From CAZXMB01 sp964641715 (lineage in GTDB: Bacteria; Desulfobacterota; BSN033; UBA1163), in the NCBI GenBank assembly GCA_964641715.1, contig CAZXMB010000152.1, positions 1 to 7,146 of the forward strand: a DNA stretch of 7,146 nucleotides, in the 5' to 3' direction. The notes beneath the pieces were generated by a model. That model searched no databases. It was given only the letters and a program-made list of their open reading frames with translations, and was not told where the DNA came from. Positions within the stretch are counted from its first letter, which is position 1; each line of letters starts with the position of its first letter. Positions 5,084 through 7,146 of this stretch are shown piece after piece. A program made the translations under genes and the position numbers.

Positions 5084-7015
5084 TTATATTTTACGTAGCT
5101 CATCCATTACTTTCCGGATGAGGCTTTCCACATCCAATCCCTGCATCCTGTAGAGGTCATCCGGTTTGCCGGAGCCTCCGTACCGGGTAATCCCCATTCT
5201 GACAAAGCGGATGGGAAGGCCATGCTCTGCAATGACATCTGCAACGAGACTGCCCAGGCCGGTTTGAGCATGGTGGTCCTCATAGGTGATCACAGTTCCA
5301 GTCCGGCACGCCCTGAGAATGGCTTCGATATCCAAATCGCTAAGGCAGGTGAGATTGAGAATCTGAACCTCTATACCCATCTGTTTTAATTTCTCACGGG
5401 CCTGAAGTGCCCGATAAACCATGCCTCCGGTTGTAAGGATGGCCGCATCCTTTCCATCCCGGATCAGATCCGCCTGACCGTATCGGAACTCATAAGAAGG
5501 ACCGAAATAAGGGGCTCCATCCTCCGAGAGGATGACGGGAATCGGAGAACGCCCCATGGCGACCAGGAAATTGCCCGGGGTTTTTGCCACATATCGGATG
5601 ACCCGGTCTGTCTGATTTGGATCCGCAGGAACGATGATCTTGAAGCCAAAGAGATTTCGAATCACCCCGATATAGTCAATGCACTGATGCGTATTGCCAT
5701 CCTCACCGACATCGAGACCATTATGGGTGCAGATCAGTTTCAGGTTGGTCTGATTGATATCATTGAGCCGGTGCTGATTATAGGTCTCATCCACACCGAA
5801 GACACCAAAGTCAGCAAAGAAGGAGATGAAGTTTAGCGTGGAGATGGCTCCGGCGATCGTTGCCGTGTTATGTTCCTGAATGCCGCCCTGGAAGAAGTTT
5901 TGTGGAAACTTTTTTGCAAAGGCGGTGGTCTTCGTTGAAGGGGCAAGGTCGCAGTCAAAGACAGCAATGGGAAGGGGTCCGTTTTTCTTAAGACTGGCAT
6001 CCGCAAGGTCTACCAGGGCATTTCCAAAGGCTGACCGGTTATCAAGCTTCTGATCTTTCATATAAGTTCTTGGGGTTCCTGTCTGGATGGCAGGGATTTC
6101 TGACGGATATTTTTTAGGCGGGAAGAAGAGGTCTCCTTTTTCGCGCATCTGACGGTAACGCTCCAGGTCGTCCTCGATACCCAATTCCTGGATGGCCCTT
6201 TTAAACTCCTCGATGTTGAGGGCCCTCCCGTGGTATTCTTCCTTCCCTTCCATAAAAGAAACTCCCTTTCCCATGGTGGTATGGGCAAGGATCATGGTGG
6301 GATGGTTTGAAAGGACGGCTTTTCGAAGGGCTCCATAGATCTCCTGGAATTGATGACCATCCGCTTCGAGGACATCCCATCCATCGGATTCATAATTCTT
6401 CGCAATATTCTGAGGCATGATCTCGCAGGTGACACCGCTGATCTGCCGGCAGTTGTAATCAATGATGACCGTGAGGTTTTGGAGGCCGTATTTAATGGCG
6501 AATCTCCGGGCTTCTGAAATCTGACCCTTCTGCTGTTCCCCACAGCCCATGGTGACAAAGACATGAAATCCCCTTTTCAGTAACTTCCCTGCAAGGGCAA
6601 ACCCGCACCCGGCGGACAGTCCCTGTCCCAGATTTCCGGTATTCCATTCAATTCCGGGAACTCCTTTCTCCACATGTCCTTCGAAGGCAGAACCCGCTTT
6701 TCTAAAATTGACGACAGCGGCCTCCACCGGGGAAAAACCGGTTCTTCCCAGGGTGGCATAAACTCCCGGTGAGGTGTGACCGTGACTGATCACGATGCGG
6801 TCCCGGTTCGGGTCATGGGGAGATTGAGGATTGACATTGGCAAAGGAGTAAAGGACAAGGTAGAAGTCAATGGAGGACATGGAGCCTCCCGGATGTCCTG
6901 ACCCTGCGAGGGTAGTCATCTTTAATATGTCGCCCCTGGCCAGTCTCGCCAGTTCAGTCAATCGCTTCAAAGAGACTTCATCCAATTTTTCAGCCTGGAA
7001 TCGTTTCCCTGTCAT
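5084..7015 (-). CDS. tkt: Transketolase, with Cys replacing the metal-binding Asp
   Basis: This thiamine-diphosphate enzyme moves two-carbon ketol units between sugar phosphates in the pentose phosphate or Calvin-type pathway. At 643 residues it has near-standard length and three domains: PP (about 1-290), Pyr (about 325-490) and carboxy-terminal (about 510-643). Active-site residues match E. coli TktA: H41 (SGHPGG), H80 (SHGH), H114 (GHVE), H262, R327, S360 (DLAPS), E381 (GGIQEH, cofactor-activating Glu), H431, D439 and H443 (THNGLDVGEDGNTHQ), and R489. The exception is the ThDP/metal motif. The usual GDGE is GCGE (157-160), so the Mg/Ca-ligating Asp is C158 (codon TGT, 6544-6542), while the partner N188 (DYN) is kept 30 residues on. 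Two base changes separate TGT from an Asp codon, so a single sequencing error does not explain it. GGAGG stands six bases before ATG 7015. Confidence 0.94.
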   Translation of the reverse strand: MTGKRFQAEKLDEVSLKRLTELARLARGDILKMTTLAGSGHPGGSMSSIDFYLVLYSFANVNPQSPHDPNRDRIVISHGHTSPGVYATLGRTGFSPVEAAVVNFRKAGSAFEGHVEKGVPGIEWNTGNLGQGLSAGCGFALAGKLLKRGFHVFVTMGCGEQQKGQISEARRFAIKYGLQNLTVIIDYNCRQISGVTCEIMPQNIAKNYESDGWDVLEADGHQFQEIYGALRKAVLSNHPTMILAHTTMGKGVSFMEGKEEYHGRALNIEEFKRAIQELGIEDDLERYRQMREKGDLFFPPKKYPSEIPAIQTGTPRTYMKDQKLDNRSAFGNALVDLADASLKKNGPLPIAVFDCDLAPSTKTTAFAKKFPQNFFQGGIQEHNTATIAGAISTLNFISFFADFGVFGVDETYNQHRLNDINQTNLKLICTHNGLDVGEDGNTHQCIDYIGVIRNLFGFKIIVPADPNQTDRVIRYVAKTPGNFLVAMGRSPIPVILSEDGAPYFGPSYEFRYGQADLIRDGKDAAILTTGGMVYRALQAREKLKQMGIEVQILNLTCLSDLDIEAILRACRTGTVITYEDHHAQTGLGSLVADVIAEHGLPIRFVRMGITRYGGSGKPDDLYRMQGLDVESLIRKVMDELRKI

Positions 7016-7020
7016 TTTTT

Positions 7021-7026
7021 ACCTCC
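7021..7026 (-). promoter_or_regulatory. Shine-Dalgarno GGAGGT for transketolase
   Basis: On the minus strand GGAGG, followed by TAAAAA, leads directly into ATG 7015. This strong, well-spaced site fixes the start ahead of the conserved amino-terminal helix. I see no convincing -10/-35 pair for tkt between here and the window end. Confidence 0.75.
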
Positions 7027-7057
7027 AACATATTTGGAATGGCATCGGGCATGCTTG

Positions 7058-7083
7058 TTAGGAACGGTTTGAAACCGTTCCCT
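7058..7083. repeat. 21-bp palindromic repeat upstream of tkt
   Basis: GGAACGGTTT (7061-7070) and AAACCGTTCC (7072-7081) are perfect inverted arms around a single central G. Flanking TA on each side extends the pairing past a one-base bulge. It lies in the tkt 5' leader or promoter region, about 45 bp before the start codon. The sequence resembles dispersed intergenic palindromes (REP/MITE-like). An operator is the other possibility, since a near-symmetric 21-mer in this position could bind a dimeric regulator. The half copy at 3896-3911 favours a dispersed repeat. Confidence 0.6.
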
Positions 7084-7132
7084 ACAGTCATGATTGGAAA
7101 ATACTCATAACATATCACCCCAGGTTTTGGAA

Positions 7133-7138
7133 GAGGAG
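7133..7138 (+). promoter_or_regulatory. Possible Shine-Dalgarno of a divergent gene beyond the window
   Basis: GAGGAG is followed by eight bases to the window end. A start codon at 7147 would therefore be at ideal spacing. The gene itself cannot be seen, so this is only a positional prediction. If right, tkt and that gene are divergent and share the 7027-7146 region. Confidence 0.3.
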
Positions 7139-7146
7139 ATTAACAC

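Noticed and set aside
1..7146. CRISPR array, tRNA, rRNA, defence or biosynthetic cluster
   Set aside because: There are no regularly spaced repeats, no cloverleaf and no marker genes. The five genes are individually recognisable housekeeping or hydrolase genes.

Overview
The window is ordinary bacterial chromosome. It carries five complete, intact protein genes, no RNA gene, no CRISPR array and no complete mobile element. Base composition is balanced (roughly half G+C). Most genes have strong Shine-Dalgarno sites, and several short palindromic repeats sit between genes. The gene set and repeat style recall Desulfobacterota/Syntrophia-like or related uncultured Gram-negative lineages, but that placement is a weak inference from general knowledge.

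Layout. Bases 1-50 hold a strong GC hairpin resembling the right end of an IS200/IS605-type (tnpB) element. miaB (+, 106-1479) encodes the tRNA methylthiotransferase. A PiT-family phosphate permease (-, 1496-2521) converges on miaB with a 16-bp gap. Its reading frame, its Shine-Dalgarno and its promoter all point to an ATC initiation codon at 2521 rather than the GTG at 2428. A 248-bp divergent promoter region follows. Next is a zinc-dependent phospholipase C-like protein (+, 2770-3879), which converges on a HAD-superfamily phosphatase-like gene (-, 3915-4961). Upstream of that gene, on the same strand, is transketolase (-, 5084-7015). The 122-bp gap between the two carries a nested imperfect inverted repeat around CCTGCCGGCAGG. 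Upstream of transketolase lies a 21-bp palindrome, and the last bases look like the ribosome binding site of a divergent gene starting just past the window.

Function. The genes are mostly unrelated housekeeping functions: tRNA modification, phosphate uptake and pentose phosphate/Calvin-type carbon rearrangement. Two poorly characterised hydrolases are added to these. The tkt-HAD pair could be co-transcribed. I see no evidence for a new multi-gene system. The points most worth a second look are the apparent AUC start of the phosphate permease, the replacement of the metal-binding Asp by Cys in the thiamine diphosphate motif of transketolase, and the intergenic palindromic repeats, one of which has a half copy at the end of the HAD gene.
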